A stretch of 64,000 nt of DNA from Psychromonas ingrahamii 37 (GCF_000015285.1 NC_008709.1:4278001-4342000); one strand, 5' to 3'. Positions 8,719-17,663 are shown, counted from the first letter of the stretch. Made by a program: numbers and translations. Notes: generated from the sequence alone by a model not told the origin.

Positions 8719-9208
8719 TTTATCTTCTTTTAAATAATGGTGAGTTTAATTCTTATGTACGGCTAACCTCAAAACTGATTTTAGTTATAAATAAACCACA
8801 AATAAGTTAACATTAATGCATCTTCTAAACGCGAATTAAATCCTTAAAGTGACTAAGAACAGTCATTTCAAGCACGCTACCGCCCACAGGTTCAACGCTC
8901 CCAAAGGCAAGTTACTTATTGCGAAAAAACACTCAAATCTATCTATTTTGGGTTAATGCATCTATTTACAAGGCACAAATATAAAGCGAAAAACAGCTTT
9001 ATATTTGAAAATAGTGGTTGACGAGCGCGGCGTATTATAAATGAATGAGTTAAAAATGCGATCTTTTGACATAAAAGAACGGGGACAGTCGTTGAAAGAA
9101 TATTACGGATTAAAAACCTTGTTAATGGTGCTAAGGTAACAGATGGATTACAATAGGTTAAAAAACTCGGGGACTGCCTGCTTAATTTAGCCAAAAAAAG
9201 GAACTGTC
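8719..9208. other. Divergent leader/promoter region between the rfb operon and rfaH
   Basis: This region of 490 bases carries no credible gene. It holds the ops/JUMPstart element for the minus-strand operon at 8873-8905, with a small hairpin (8850-8865, TGACT arms) just downstream of it in the direction of transcription. It must also contain the rfaH promoter. I could not choose a confident -35/-10 pair for either direction. Confidence 0.6.
8873..8905 (-). promoter_or_regulatory. ops element within a JUMPstart-like leader (RfaH recruitment site)
   Basis: On the minus strand, 8884 to 8873 reads GGCGGTAGCGTG, the exact 12-base ops sequence that pauses RNA polymerase and loads RfaH. The bases before it (GGGAGCGTTGAACCTGTG) resemble the rest of the 39-bp JUMPstart sequence found ahead of O-antigen and capsule operons. 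It lies about 155 nt upstream of the rfbB start, so it is in the transcribed leader. RfaH recruited here should suppress Rho-dependent termination through the long glycan operon. Confidence 0.9.
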
Positions 9209-9718
9209 ATGAGCCTACAATGGTTTGTTGTATATTGTAAAAGCCGGGAAGAGTTACGTGCGCAAAGGAATTTAGAAAATCAGGGCGTTTATTCTTTTTT
9301 TCCTAAAATATGCAAAGAAAAAATTTTACGCAGTAAAAAAAAGGTTGTAGAGGAGCCTCTATTTCCCAGTTATCTGTTTGTTAATATTTCTAAAAATGAT
9401 GAAAAATTTAGCGCTATTCGCTCGACCCGTGGTATTAATAATTTTGTAAAATTTGGTCTTAGCATTGCAACCATTCCAGATCAGCAGATCAAAAAAATTG
9501 AGCAGTTATGCCACGTTAATAATAAACTCGCAGTTAATAGTGAAGACGTCTATCAAAATGGAGACAAAATAGAAATTTTAAGCGGCCCCTTTAAAGGCTT
9601 AACGGCTATTTTTAATATCGAAGATGGGTTAGAACGTTCGATGTTATTGCTTAAGATTTTAAATCAGGATAATAATATTTCATTCAAAAATTCAGCTCTA
9701 AAAAAAGTGGAAAGCTAA
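9209..9718 (+). CDS. rfaH: Transcription antitermination factor RfaH
   Basis: The 169-residue NusG paralogue starts MSLQWFVVYCKSREELRAQRN, the NGN domain pattern of RfaH, with PLFPSYLFVNI and RSTRGINNFVKFG later in the domain. The C-terminal KOW part contains GDKIEILSGPFKGL. AAAGGA lies 6 nt before the ATG. RfaH binds RNA polymerase paused at ops sites and enhances distal transcription of LPS and capsule operons. Its location head-to-head with an ops-bearing rhamnose/O-antigen operon supports that role. glpG follows 3 bases after its stop, probably on the same transcript. Confidence 0.94.
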   Translation: MSLQWFVVYCKSREELRAQRNLENQGVYSFFPKICKEKILRSKKKVVEEPLFPSYLFVNISKNDEKFSAIRSTRGINNFVKFGLSIATIPDQQIKKIEQLCHVNNKLAVNSEDVYQNGDKIEILSGPFKGLTAIFNIEDGLERSMLLLKILNQDNNISFKNSALKKVES

Positions 9719-9721
9719 CCT

Positions 9722-10564
9722 ATGTTTTTACTGCATCAATTTCAAAACGAACGTGCTGCACAAGCATTTTCTGATTATTTAAGTGCTATTGGTATTAAAA
9801 ACAACCTTCATCATGACGACTTTAGCTATCAATTATTGATTGAACAAAAAGAGCAGCAGACGCAGGCTGAAATTGAGCTGGATCTGTTTTTACAGCATCC
9901 CAATGATCCTAAATATATGTCGGCAAGCTGGCAAACCGGTGAGGTAAGCAGTGAAAATAACTATTTCGCTTTTGCTGACTCGAATTTAGTCAGCAATTTT
10001 ATCCATCATGCGGGGTTAGTGACTCATAGTATTTTTGCTGTCTGTTTAGTTATTTACCTGCTGATAGCATCTGGGGTGTTTCAACCAATCCCTTCTGTAT
10101 TGTCTTTTTTTAGTCAGCAACCCTTTGATTATTTACAGAGTTGGCGTTTTATTACCCCAGCGTTATTACATTTCAGCGCACTGCACATTATTTTTAATTT
10201 ACTGTGGTGGTGGCAATTAGCCGGTCTTGTTGAAAAACAGCAGGGTAAAATGCACTTGCTGGTGCTTTTCCTGTTTTCAGGAATCGCTGCTAATCTGGCG
10301 CAATATTTTTTAGTCAGCCCTTATTTTGGCGGATTAAGCGGTGTTGTTTATGGGTTAGTGGGTTATTGCTGGTTATTTGGCAAGCTCAATAAAAGCAGTC
10401 AAGTAATGTTGCCCGATGCTTATTTTGTCTTTTTACTCGCCTGGCTGGTTTTAGGTTTTGTGGATCTGTTACCGGTAAATATTGCTAACTATGCGCATCT
10501 GGTGGGGTTATTAGCGGGTTTATTAATGGCGGTTCTGACCAGTAAACTAAGGTTACATGTTTAA
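9722..10564 (+). CDS. glpG: Rhomboid intramembrane serine protease GlpG
   Basis: The 280-residue protein has a soluble N-terminal domain (residues about 1-90) and six hydrophobic segments. The rhomboid catalytic Ser is in FGGLSGVVYGLVGY and the catalytic His in NIANYAHLVGLLAG. The N-terminal HFSALHIIFNLLWWW segment matches the conserved H/N-containing helix of GlpG. It cleaves membrane proteins within the bilayer; natural substrates in bacteria are poorly known. It is 3 bases downstream of rfaH and probably co-transcribed. The ATG at 9722 is the only start giving the normal N-terminal domain. Confidence 0.92.
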   Translation: MFLLHQFQNERAAQAFSDYLSAIGIKNNLHHDDFSYQLLIEQKEQQTQAEIELDLFLQHPNDPKYMSASWQTGEVSSENNYFAFADSNLVSNFIHHAGLVTHSIFAVCLVIYLLIASGVFQPIPSVLSFFSQQPFDYLQSWRFITPALLHFSALHIIFNLLWWWQLAGLVEKQQGKMHLLVLFLFSGIAANLAQYFLVSPYFGGLSGVVYGLVGYCWLFGKLNKSSQVMLPDAYFVFLLAWLVLGFVDLLPVNIANYAHLVGLLAGLLMAVLTSKLRLHV

Positions 10565-10573
10565 CCTACGGGG

Positions 10574-10697
10574 CTACCACAGAGGTCGCAGAGGCGCTAC
10601 GCGCTACACAGAGGAATGACTAAAATAGTGGTTACTAAGTTTTTTGGGGTTTCCTTCTTAACTCGGTGCTCTCGGTGTCCTCGGTGTCCTCGGTGGT
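10574..10697. repeat. 9-bp phased repeat pair (CACAGAGG / CTCGGTG type)
   Basis: Just after the glpG stop there is a degenerate stretch of ACCACAGAG-like 9-mers (about 10574-10612). At 10662-10697 there are four tandem 9-mers of the form CTCGGTGnn. The second block is roughly the reverse complement of the first, so the two can form an imperfect long hairpin. Related CACAGAGG and CCTCTGTG...CTCGGTGG pieces occur at about 22822 and 23098-23115. The gap contains no gene. Confidence 0.7.
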
Positions 10698-10854
10698 GCA
10701 TCTTTCGGTATAAGCAACTGCAGAGCAATAACGCAGGGTAAGGTTATCAGTGTCATATATGTTGGCATTCAGAAACAACAGTGACCTTTGCCACCACTTA
10801 TGGTTATAATCCTATATCACTAACTATCTTGTTATAGAAAGGCTTTAATCGTTA

Positions 10855-11415
10855 ATGGATATTACTATCACTCCTCTGGCATCTTCAACTCTTTGGTCAG
10901 CCGATATAACACCCACAACCTGCTCAGAAAATCTGCTTGATTGGCTTTTAGATCAGAACTCTTTAACGCGTAAGCTACAAGCTTTATCAGCAGACTTTAA
11001 GGTAAAGGTCAGGCAGCAAGTGACTTTAAGCCACAGTAAAGATTTACTTTCTCCCTATTTTTCTGAAGAAAATAAGGTCTTAGTGCGTGAAGTACTTTTA
11101 GTTTGTGATAATAAACCGGTGGTATTTGCTCAAACTGAAATCCCGTTTAGTACCTTAACTGATCAGCAGGCAAAACTGGCGGAAATTGGCACAGATTCAT
11201 TAGGCACATTTTTATTTCAAGATCCGAGCATGAGACGCGATAAAATTGAAGTTGCACAGTTCCCGGTGTATTCTGCTGTGCATCAACTGTGCATTGATCT
11301 TAATCAAGAGGTTGATTTCCCCCTGTGGGGAAGACGTTCTCTTTTTTATGTTAATAACAAACCGTTATTGGTCAGTGAAGTCTTTTTACCTGCTTCAGGC
11401 ATCTATTTACCATGA
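10855..11415 (+). CDS. ubiC: Chorismate--pyruvate lyase
   Basis: The 186-residue enzyme cleaves chorismate to 4-hydroxybenzoate and pyruvate, the committed step of ubiquinone synthesis. The sequence fits UbiC in length and in segments such as [12 protein letters not shown] near the N-terminus, [18 protein letters not shown] in the middle and [23 protein letters not shown] near the end. Its stop overlaps the ubiA start (ATGA), the conserved ubiCA arrangement. Confidence 0.94.
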   Translation: MDITITPLASSTLWSADITPTTCSENLLDWLLDQNSLTRKLQALSADFKVKVRQQVTLSHSKDLLSPYFSEENKVLVREVLLVCDNKPVVFAQTEIPFSTLTDQQAKLAEIGTDSLGTFLFQDPSMRRDKIEVAQFPVYSAVHQLCIDLNQEVDFPLWGRRSLFYVNNKPLLVSEVFLPASGIYLP

Positions 11416-12275
11416 ATTTTTTTTGCAAAGAAAAACGCCAGGCCTACGTAGAATTAATGCGTATTAACAAACCCATTGGCACCCTTTTATTACTCTGGCC
11501 AACCCTCTGGGCATTGTGGATAGCCGCTCAGGGATTTCCTGATCTGGGTGTGTTAATCGTATTTTCAGCTGGTGTTTTTTTAATGCGCAGCGCAGGGTGT
11601 GTGATTAATGATTTTGCAGATCGTAACATTGATGGTTTTGTCGAGCGTACCAAACACCGCCCATTACCCTCCGGTCGCGCCACCAGCACAGAAGCGATTA
11701 TTCTTTTTTTCATACTTGCCATCGTTTCTTTCTTATTGGTGCTGACCCAAAACAGTTTAACCATTCAGTTGTCCTTTGCGGGTTTACTACTGGCCTTTGC
11801 CTACCCTTTTATGAAGCGTTTTACGCAGTTACCGCAACTTGTATTAGGTCTCGCTTTTAGTTGGTCTATCCCCATGGCATTTGCGGCACAGGCGAACGCA
11901 TTACCTGCTGTGGTTTGGATTATCTTTGCGGTTAATATTATTTGGACTATCGCTTACGATACCCTTTATGCCATGGTGGACAGGGAAGATGATCTTAAAA
12001 TAGGCGTGAAATCCACTGCTATTTTATTTGCCAGCAATGACAAGATAATTATTGCTTTATTACAACTGACTAGCCTGATTTTATTAAGCCTATTAGGCTG
12101 GTTGGAAGATTTAAATTGGATCTACTTTATTGCCCTGCTGGTAGTTGGCGGTTTATTTTTAAGGCAACAACTGCAGATAAAAAACCGCGAAAAAACTGCT
12201 TGTTTTAAAGCTTTTCTAGACAATAATTATGTTGGATTCGTTATTTTTGCTGGCTTGTTTTTGGGTTATTTATAG
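11412..12275 (+). CDS. ubiA: 4-hydroxybenzoate polyprenyltransferase
   Basis: The 287-residue integral membrane prenyltransferase attaches the isoprenoid tail to 4-hydroxybenzoate. The first Asp-rich motif is [24 protein letters not shown] and the second is [12 protein letters not shown], both binding Mg-diphosphate. Eight or nine hydrophobic segments are visible. The start overlaps the ubiC stop by 4 bases, so the substrate-producing and substrate-using enzymes are translationally coupled. A bidirectional terminator follows at 12394-12430. Confidence 0.96.
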   Translation: MNFFCKEKRQAYVELMRINKPIGTLLLLWPTLWALWIAAQGFPDLGVLIVFSAGVFLMRSAGCVINDFADRNIDGFVERTKHRPLPSGRATSTEAIILFFILAIVSFLLVLTQNSLTIQLSFAGLLLAFAYPFMKRFTQLPQLVLGLAFSWSIPMAFAAQANALPAVVWIIFAVNIIWTIAYDTLYAMVDREDDLKIGVKSTAILFASNDKIIIALLQLTSLILLSLLGWLEDLNWIYFIALLVVGGLFLRQQLQIKNREKTACFKAFLDNNYVGFVIFAGLFLGYL

Positions 12276-12339
12276 TTTCTGGATTATCTATAATAGATCA
12301 ACAGCAGAATCGCGCCTTTAGGCAGGCTAAATAATAAGC

Positions 12340-12363
12340 GCCGAGCCTGAAGGCTCAGTTCCG
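12340..12363 (-). repeat. Dispersed hairpin element, copy A
   Basis: Read on the minus strand: CGGAACTGAGCCTTCAGGCT followed by CGGC. This is one of five copies in the window (others at 15531, 22853, 22936 and 23042). The core GAGCCTGAAGGCTC is self-complementary. Confidence 0.75.
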
Positions 12364-12393
12364 TGATATTAGCAGAGGTTTATGGGATAGGAT

Positions 12394-12430
12394 AAAAAAT
12401 GGAGCCTAAATAAAAGGCTCCATTTTTTTT
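12394..12430. terminator. Bidirectional intrinsic terminator between ubiA and the ComEA-like gene
   Basis: Arms 12394-12407 and 12415-12428 pair perfectly around a 7-nt loop (AAATAAA), with the GC core GGAGCCT/AGGCTCC flanked by A- and T-runs. Both strands end in a T-run, so it can serve ubiCA (plus) and the convergent 12451 gene (minus). Confidence 0.9.
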
Positions 12431-12450
12431 ATTGATTTTTTTATTGATTA

Positions 12451-12765
12451 TTAAAGCGTAAAAAAAGGTTGGATTTTTTTCAGTGTCGCGTCGCCAATCC
12501 CTCTTACTTTCACTAACTCGTTTAGATCAGCAAAATCACCGTTCATTGTTCTGTAGTCGATAATGGCCTGTGCTTTTTTTTCACCGATACCTTTGACGAT
12601 CGTAAGTTGCTGGCTCGTTGCTTGGTTGATATTTATTTTTTCAACAACTTGGGATGTCATTTGTATGCTTTGCTCAACTTTCTCCGCAGCCCAAACTTGC
12701 TGACTAAAAGGCAGAAAAAGCAGTGCAAAAATAGCTAATAAACGGTAGGTTAGTTTGTATTTCAT
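12451..12765 (-). CDS. ComEA-like helix-hairpin-helix DNA-binding protein, exported
   Basis: The 104-residue protein has an N-terminal signal peptide (YRLLAIFALLFLPFSQQVWA, residues about 6-27) and a C-terminal ComEA repeat. That repeat has two helix-hairpin-helix motifs: ININQATSQQLTIVKGIGEKKA and ADLNELVKVRGIGDATLKKI. Such small periplasmic proteins bind incoming DNA during natural transformation in Vibrio and related bacteria. No pilus or other competence gene lies nearby, so the function rests on the family alone. It stands alone between two terminators or gaps. The ATG at 12765 has AAGGA within 8 nt. Confidence 0.85.
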   Translation of the reverse strand: MKYKLTYRLLAIFALLFLPFSQQVWAAEKVEQSIQMTSQVVEKININQATSQQLTIVKGIGEKKAQAIIDYRTMNGDFADLNELVKVRGIGDATLKKIQPFFTL

Positions 12766-12993
12766 AAAAATCCTTTTTTGTGGTTTAGGTAACCAATAAC
12801 ACTAGACTATTATTTTTCCTTATTTTTATTTTTTATGATGTTAACTTTAGTCATTTTACTTTTTAGATTTGTTGTTCGCGATAATAACCCTATTAATAAC
12901 AACCTATTAAAATTTTTGAAAGTATTTAACAGGTTGAAAAAAACAGTTGAAGCACCAATATTTAAGCAAACAATGTGACTGAAGCTTAACTAA

Positions 12994-14445
12994 TTAACAG
13001 CCGGGTCCGCATTCCATACATTCATTAAGCATTTCCGAGCCAAGTCTCAGTTTAGCATTCAAATCGCGTAGTGCGGTACGCACCCCCTCTTCGATTACCG
13101 GATGATAAAAAGGCATATCCAGCATCTGGGAAATAGTCATTCTGTTCTGATGCGCCCAGGCTAACAGATGTGCCAGATGTTCAGCCTGCGGGCCAATCAT
13201 TTCTGCACCTAAAAAACGCCCGGTACCATGCGCACCATAAATATTTAATAAACCTTGGTTTTTAAGGATCACACGGCTACGCCCCTGACTTTCAAAAGAA
13301 ACACTTCCCGTTTCAAAACAGTCGCAGCCGGTGTATTTCTCAGTGACTTGTTGATGGGTTAAGCCCACCATTGCCAGCTGAGGTTCGGTAAATACCGCAG
13401 CAATCGATGAGCGGCGTAATCCCACGCGAATATTGGGATAAACAGCGGCGTTACTGCCTGCTATTTTACCTTGATCTGCCGCTTCATGAAGCAGCGGGAG
13501 TTGGTTGCTGGCGTCCCCTGCAATAAAAATAGAGGGTACCGATGTCTGCATAGTAAAGCGATCGGCAATCGGCACACCACGTCCATCTTTTTCAATCTCA
13601 ATATTTTCAAGCCCCAGGTTATCTACATTGGCACGGCGCCCCGTTGCTGCTAAAACATATTCAACTTCAGTGACCTGCTCGATACCCTGTTTATCTAAGT
13701 AGGTGATTTCAACATTTTCACCTTTGCGCACCATATTTTTAACATTGGCATCAGCATCTAAATAGAATTCATCAGAAAATGTTTTTTGGGCATAAGCCAT
13801 TACCTGTGGATCGGTAAACGGGCCTACCTGGCCGCCCATGCCAAACATTAGAACTTCAACACCGAGACGATGTAATGATTGACCCAGCTCCAAACCAATC
13901 ACACCAGGACCAAAAACAGCGATTGATTTTGGTAAATCAGTCCAATTAAACAGATCATCATTAATAATTAACTTGTCGCCAAGTTCATTCCAAACGCCAG
14001 GATAACTTGGACGGGAGCCCGTTGCTATAACCATTCTATCGGCTGTTACAATGGTATGATCGCCAATTTGCAGCTCCGTTGTGCTGATAAATTTAGCGTT
14101 ACCTATTACTTTATCCGGCGCGGGCAGGCTATCAACCGCTTCAACAACAAAACTCACAAAACGATCCCGCTCATCACGGATCCGCTGCATTACTTTTTTG
14201 CCGTCAACTCGTATTTTTCCATCAATAAAAACACCAAAGGGTTCGGTATGCGAAGCACTATGCGCCGCTTCTGCCGCGGCAATTAACAATTTACTGGGCA
14301 TACAACCAACACGCGCACAGGTGGTACCAAATTGTGCGCCTTCGATTAATATGACTGAATCGGTTTTTTCTTTAGCAGACCGGTATGCAGCAAGTCCCGC
14401 TGTACCACCACCAATAACTGCAACTTCTACTTTTAACTTTTTCAT
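12994..14445 (-). CDS. Dihydrolipoamide dehydrogenase-like pyridine nucleotide-disulfide oxidoreductase
   Basis: The 483-residue class I flavoprotein has the FAD motif GGGTAGLAAYRSA, the redox-active disulfide in CARVGCMPSK (C-x4-C), the NAD(P) motif GPGVIGLELGQSLHRLG, the second FAD motif SIFIAGDA, and a C-terminal HPVIEE with the catalytic His. It reduces a disulfide or lipoyl substrate using NAD(H). It is not next to pyruvate or 2-oxoglutarate dehydrogenase genes, so it is probably the stand-alone Lpd-like paralogue common in marine gammaproteobacteria rather than the E3 subunit. An unusual feature is the Cys-rich end NECMECGPGC, beyond the normal E3 terminus. The prx-grx gene upstream on the same strand is separated by a terminator. 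Confidence 0.82.
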   Translation of the reverse strand: MKKLKVEVAVIGGGTAGLAAYRSAKEKTDSVILIEGAQFGTTCARVGCMPSKLLIAAAEAAHSASHTEPFGVFIDGKIRVDGKKVMQRIRDERDRFVSFVVEAVDSLPAPDKVIGNAKFISTTELQIGDHTIVTADRMVIATGSRPSYPGVWNELGDKLIINDDLFNWTDLPKSIAVFGPGVIGLELGQSLHRLGVEVLMFGMGGQVGPFTDPQVMAYAQKTFSDEFYLDADANVKNMVRKGENVEITYLDKQGIEQVTEVEYVLAATGRRANVDNLGLENIEIEKDGRGVPIADRFTMQTSVPSIFIAGDASNQLPLLHEAADQGKIAGSNAAVYPNIRVGLRRSSIAAVFTEPQLAMVGLTHQQVTEKYTGCDCFETGSVSFESQGRSRVILKNQGLLNIYGAHGTGRFLGAEMIGPQAEHLAHLLAWAHQNRMTISQMLDMPFYHPVIEEGVRTALRDLNAKLRLGSEMLNECMECGPGC

Positions 14446-14490
14446 AAAACTCCTAGCTTAAATTGATTACACAATCTGGTGAAATTTTGG

Positions 14491-14531
14491 TAAAAAAAAA
14501 GCGCAGCTTCCTGTTGAAAGTGCGCTTTTTA
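14491..14531 (-). terminator. Intrinsic terminator after the Prx-Grx gene
   Basis: Arms 14496-14505 and 14521-14530 (AAAAAGCGCA/TGCGCTTTTT) surround a 15-nt loop that can extend with CTT/AAG pairing. On the minus strand it is followed by a T-run (14492-14500). It separates the hybrid peroxiredoxin from the flavoprotein gene downstream. Confidence 0.85.
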
Positions 14532-14563
14532 TATGAGCTTAAATGCGGCTCTTTAAAGAGGTA

Positions 14564-15295
14564 TTAACCTTTAACGTAAGCGATTACCGCTTCGCTATCA
14601 CCAATGTGTTTACCATCAACGAATAGCTGCGGGAAAGTTGATTCTCCGCTTACCGCTCGAAGGCTGACACTGGTTGCATCTTTACCTAAAACGATCTCTT
14701 CAAAAGCGATATTGTTATCTTTTAGTGCAGCTTTTGCTGTTGCACAGAAAGGACAACCTGGTTTAGTAAATAAGGTTACCGCAGCAGGTGCTTTTGCTTT
14801 AGGATTGATGTAATTAAGCATAGTATCCGCATCAGAAACTTCAAATGGGTCGCCAGGCTGATTAGGTTCGATAAACATTTTTTCAATCACGCCATCTTTT
14901 ACAAGCATACTGTAACGCCAGCTGCGTTTACCAAAACCTAGGTCGCTTTTATCTACCAGCATACCCATACCTTCAGCAAATGTACCGTTACCATCTGGTA
15001 CAACAGTAATATTTTCAGCTTCCTGATCAGCAATCCAAGAATTCATTACAAAAGTATCATTAACGCTTGAACATATAATTTCATCAACGCCATTTTCTTT
15101 AAATACGCCAGCTAATTCGTTGTAGCGCGGCAGATGCATTGAAGAACAGGTTGGCGTAAACGCACCTGGTAAAGCAAATACAACGACTGTTTTACCAGCG
15201 AATAATTCGTCAGTAGAAACATTTACCCATTGATCGCCTTGACGAGTTGGGAAAGTAACATTCGGTATTTTTTGACCTTCGATATTATCTAACAT
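14564..15295 (-). CDS. Hybrid peroxiredoxin-glutaredoxin (Prx5/Grx fusion)
   Basis: The 243-residue protein fuses a Prx5-type peroxiredoxin (residues about 1-160) with a glutaredoxin (about 170-243). The peroxidatic Cys is in [16 protein letters not shown] and the glutaredoxin active site is GCPFCATAK. Such hybrids, known from Haemophilus and Vibrio, reduce peroxides with glutathione without a separate glutaredoxin. AAAAGGAG lies about 6 nt before the ATG. A near-consensus OxyR site (15454-15490) abuts a promoter (15425-15453) about 130-160 bases upstream, and oxyR itself is at 50573, so peroxide induction is expected. The leader contains a perfect 24-bp tandem duplication. Confidence 0.94.
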   Translation of the reverse strand: MLDNIEGQKIPNVTFPTRQGDQWVNVSTDELFAGKTVVVFALPGAFTPTCSSMHLPRYNELAGVFKENGVDEIICSSVNDTFVMNSWIADQEAENITVVPDGNGTFAEGMGMLVDKSDLGFGKRSWRYSMLVKDGVIEKMFIEPNQPGDPFEVSDADTMLNYINPKAKAPAAVTLFTKPGCPFCATAKAALKDNNIAFEEIVLGKDATSVSLRAVSGESTFPQLFVDGKHIGDSEAVIAYVKG

Positions 15296-15317
15296 GTGTA
15301 ACTCCTTTTTTTATATT

Positions 15318-15365
15318 CGTTTATTAATATTACATAGTTTGCGTTTATTAATATTACATAGTTTG
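15318..15365. repeat. Perfect 24-bp tandem duplication in the Prx-Grx leader
   Basis: Units 15318-15341 and 15342-15365 are identical. On the minus strand each contains TATGTAATAT, which resembles an extended -10 box. The array ends 22 bases before the Prx-Grx start codon. Confidence 0.9.
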
Positions 15366-15424
15366 AAGAAATTTCAAACAAGTTAGCAAAGTTTGTGTTT
15401 GCTTAACCCTGTTTTGATGAGACT

Positions 15425-15453
15425 ATTATGAACAAAAACCATGAATAGGTAAA
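15425..15453 (-). promoter_or_regulatory. Candidate OxyR-activated promoter of the Prx-Grx gene
   Basis: On the minus strand, TTTACC (15453-15448) and CATAAT (15430-15425) are separated by exactly 17 bases. The -35 is poor, as is usual for OxyR-activated promoters, and it directly abuts the OxyR motif ending at 15454. The leader would be about 120 nt. Confidence 0.55.
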
Positions 15454-15490
15454 ATCGTTTATAATTATAGATGCAATAGCTAAAAGCTAT
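15454..15490 (-). promoter_or_regulatory. OxyR-binding motif upstream of the Prx-Grx gene
   Basis: The minus strand reads ATAG-N7-CTAT-N7-ATAA-N7-CGAT from 15490 to 15454. The OxyR consensus is four tetranucleotides ATAG/CTAT/ATAG/CTAT each separated by 7 bases; here 14 of 16 bases match. The minor T and A positions inside the first and third spacers also fit (cTtttAg and tTataAa). Part of it also forms a 10-bp hairpin (15472-15494). Confidence 0.75.
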
Positions 15491-15530
15491 TGCAATATTT
15501 TCCTACCAAAAGAGAGGAAATACTCATATT

Positions 15531-15600
15531 GCCGGAACTGGGCCTTTAGGCTGGGCACTTGTTATTTTTATGCTCGAAGGCTTAAAGGTGAGATTCCAAA
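15531..15600 (+). repeat. Dispersed hairpin element, copy B (extended form)
   Basis: It begins CCGGAACTGGGCCTTTAGGC and continues through GCTCGAAGGCTTAAAGG to a GATTCCAAAA end. The extension past the core matches copy C at 22853-22919, so the full element is about 70 bp. It lies between rep (minus, ending 15654) and the Prx-Grx control region. Confidence 0.7.
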
Positions 15601-15653
15601 ACCGCTAACCGCCACTTTCGAATAGTCGCCGGCACTATCCCGAAAGACAGAGC

Positions 15654-17663
15654 TTAATCGAATAGAGCACGCAAACTGGCAATCCCTTTGTCCGCCAGCT
15701 GCTTTTTCTGCTGATCTGTTTTTTTCGATGGCCCACTTTCCCAATCTAAATCATCCTGCGGTAATTCAAATAAAAAACGGCTTGGTGTGGGTTTAATGGT
15801 TTCTCCATATTGAGTCCGCTCTTTGGCTAGAGTGAAAGTTAACTCTTTTTTTGCCCGGGTTATTCCTACATAAGTCAGGCGTCTTTCTTCTTCAACATTG
15901 TCTTCCTCAATACTGATTTGATGCGGCAAAATCCCCTCCTCCATGCCAATCATATACACATAGGGAAACTCCAGGCCTTTGGATGCATGCAGGGTCATTA
16001 ACTGCACCTGATCTAACTCCTCCTCAGCTTCATTACGCGACAGCATATCGCGCAGTGTTAAACGGGCAACAACCTGCTCCAGAGTCATTTCCTCATCAAG
16101 ATCATCCCCTTTAAGCATTTCCGTAACCCATTTAAATAATGTCGACACATTTTTCATGCCCATTTCAGCGGCTTTAGGGCTGGGGCTGCTTTCATATAAC
16201 CAGTCTTCATAACCGATATCACGAATTAAATCACGGACAACATCAATCGCCGGATCACGTTTAAGGCGGTCATTAAGATCCACCAACCAGCGCGTGAAAG
16301 CCCGCAGTGACTGTAACCCTTTACCAGTTAACGTCTGCTCTAAACCCATTTCAAAACTGCAGGTAAACAAACGACTGTGGCGCATATTGGCGTAACTGCC
16401 CAATTTTTCCAGAGAGGTCGGGCCAATACCGCGGCGCGGTGTATTCACAATACGCAAAAAAGCATTATCATCTTCATGATTCACCAATAATTTAAGGTAA
16501 GCCATAATGTCTTTCACTTCACTGCGCGCAAAAAAAGAGGTTCCCCCGCTAATACGATAGGGAATGCGGTTTGCCATCATGACCTTTTCTAATAAACGGC
16601 TTTGATGATTGCCCCGATAGAGCACCGCATAATCTTTAAAGGAGCACCCATTCATAAACTTATGTCCAGAAAGCTCCATCACCACCCGCTCCGCCTCATG
16701 TTGTTCATTATTTGCGAACAGGACTTTTAAGGCATCACCATAGCCTAATTCACTGAATAAACGTTTTTCAAATTCATGCGGGTTATTGGCAATTAAGACA
16801 TTAGCTGATTTTAATACACGCTGACTGGAGCGATAATTCTGCTCGAGTTTTACCACTTTTAACTGCGGAAAATCTTTTTGTAACAGCAGTAAATTTTCCG
16901 GACGAGCACCACGCCATGAATAGATAGACTGGTCATCATCACCCACTACGGTAAAGCGAGCACGCTCTCCCACTAAGGCTTTAATTAATTCATACTGGCT
17001 GGTATTAGTATCCTGATATTCATCCACCAGCAGATAGCGAATTCTTTTCTGCCAGCGTAAACGCACTTCTTCTTTGTGCGTTAACAACAGCGTAGGCAAG
17101 ACGATCAAATCGTCAAAATCCAAGGCGTTATAGGCTTTTAACTGGCGCTGATAAAGGTCATAACAATGGGCAAATATGACCTCCCGTTCACCTTTCGCCT
17201 GCTTTATCGCCTGCGGGGGTAATACTAAGGCATTTTTCCAATTGGAAATTTGCGACATTAAGGCTTTAAGCAAATCCTTATCTTCTTTTAGCTGCTTTTC
17301 AGTGAGCTCCTTTAATAATGCCAGAGTATCCTGACCATCGAACAAGGTAAAACCGGTTTTCATGCCCAGCGTTTTTACTTCACGTTTGATAATATCCAAG
17401 CCTAATGAGTGAAAGGTTGAGACGATTAAACCGCGCGCCTCTTTACGACCCAGCGTTTGACTAACCCGCTCTTTCATCTCGCGAGCCGCTTTATTGGTAA
17501 AGGTCACTGCGGCAATATTTTTGGCCAGATAATCACAATTTTGGATCAGGTGAGCAATTTTATTGGTGATCACACGCGTTTTACCGCTACCCGCGCCCGC
17601 TAAAACAAGGCAGGGGCCTGAGATCATTTTAACGGCGGCATCTTGTCCGGGATTAAGCTTCAT
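15654..17663 (-). CDS. rep: ATP-dependent DNA helicase Rep
   Basis: The 669-residue superfamily 1A 3'-5' helicase opens with [20 protein letters not shown], continues to the Walker A loop [19 protein letters not shown], and has [28 protein letters not shown] (Walker B), [13 protein letters not shown], and the C-terminal motifs [16 protein letters not shown] and [18 protein letters not shown]. It removes proteins ahead of replication forks and restarts replication. I place the start at ATG 17663 with AGGA 6 nt upstream; an earlier in-frame TTG at 17681 would add six residues and is less likely. It appears monocistronic. Confidence 0.96.
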   Translation of the reverse strand: MKLNPGQDAAVKMISGPCLVLAGAGSGKTRVITNKIAHLIQNCDYLAKNIAAVTFTNKAAREMKERVSQTLGRKEARGLIVSTFHSLGLDIIKREVKTLGMKTGFTLFDGQDTLALLKELTEKQLKEDKDLLKALMSQISNWKNALVLPPQAIKQAKGEREVIFAHCYDLYQRQLKAYNALDFDDLIVLPTLLLTHKEEVRLRWQKRIRYLLVDEYQDTNTSQYELIKALVGERARFTVVGDDDQSIYSWRGARPENLLLLQKDFPQLKVVKLEQNYRSSQRVLKSANVLIANNPHEFEKRLFSELGYGDALKVLFANNEQHEAERVVMELSGHKFMNGCSFKDYAVLYRGNHQSRLLEKVMMANRIPYRISGGTSFFARSEVKDIMAYLKLLVNHEDDNAFLRIVNTPRRGIGPTSLEKLGSYANMRHSRLFTCSFEMGLEQTLTGKGLQSLRAFTRWLVDLNDRLKRDPAIDVVRDLIRDIGYEDWLYESSPSPKAAEMGMKNVSTLFKWVTEMLKGDDLDEEMTLEQVVARLTLRDMLSRNEAEEELDQVQLMTLHASKGLEFPYVYMIGMEEGILPHQISIEEDNVEEERRLTYVGITRAKKELTFTLAKERTQYGETIKPTPSRFLFELPQDDLDWESGPSKKTDQQKKQLADKGIASLRALFD

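Noticed and set aside
8943-9194. 83-residue minus-strand open frame in the rfb-rfaH gap
   Set aside because: No ribosome site and no recognisable family; it overlaps the region that must hold the rfaH promoter.
9088-9205. GGGGACAGTC and GGGGACTGCC pieces before rfaH considered as a transposon end
   Set aside because: They are too short and not flanked by a target duplication or an open frame; no element could be delimited.
12994-14445. Annotation as the lpdA E3 subunit of pyruvate dehydrogenase or as mercuric reductase
   Set aside because: No 2-oxoacid dehydrogenase or mer genes adjoin, and the active site and tail do not match the mercuric reductase pattern; a neutral family name is safer.
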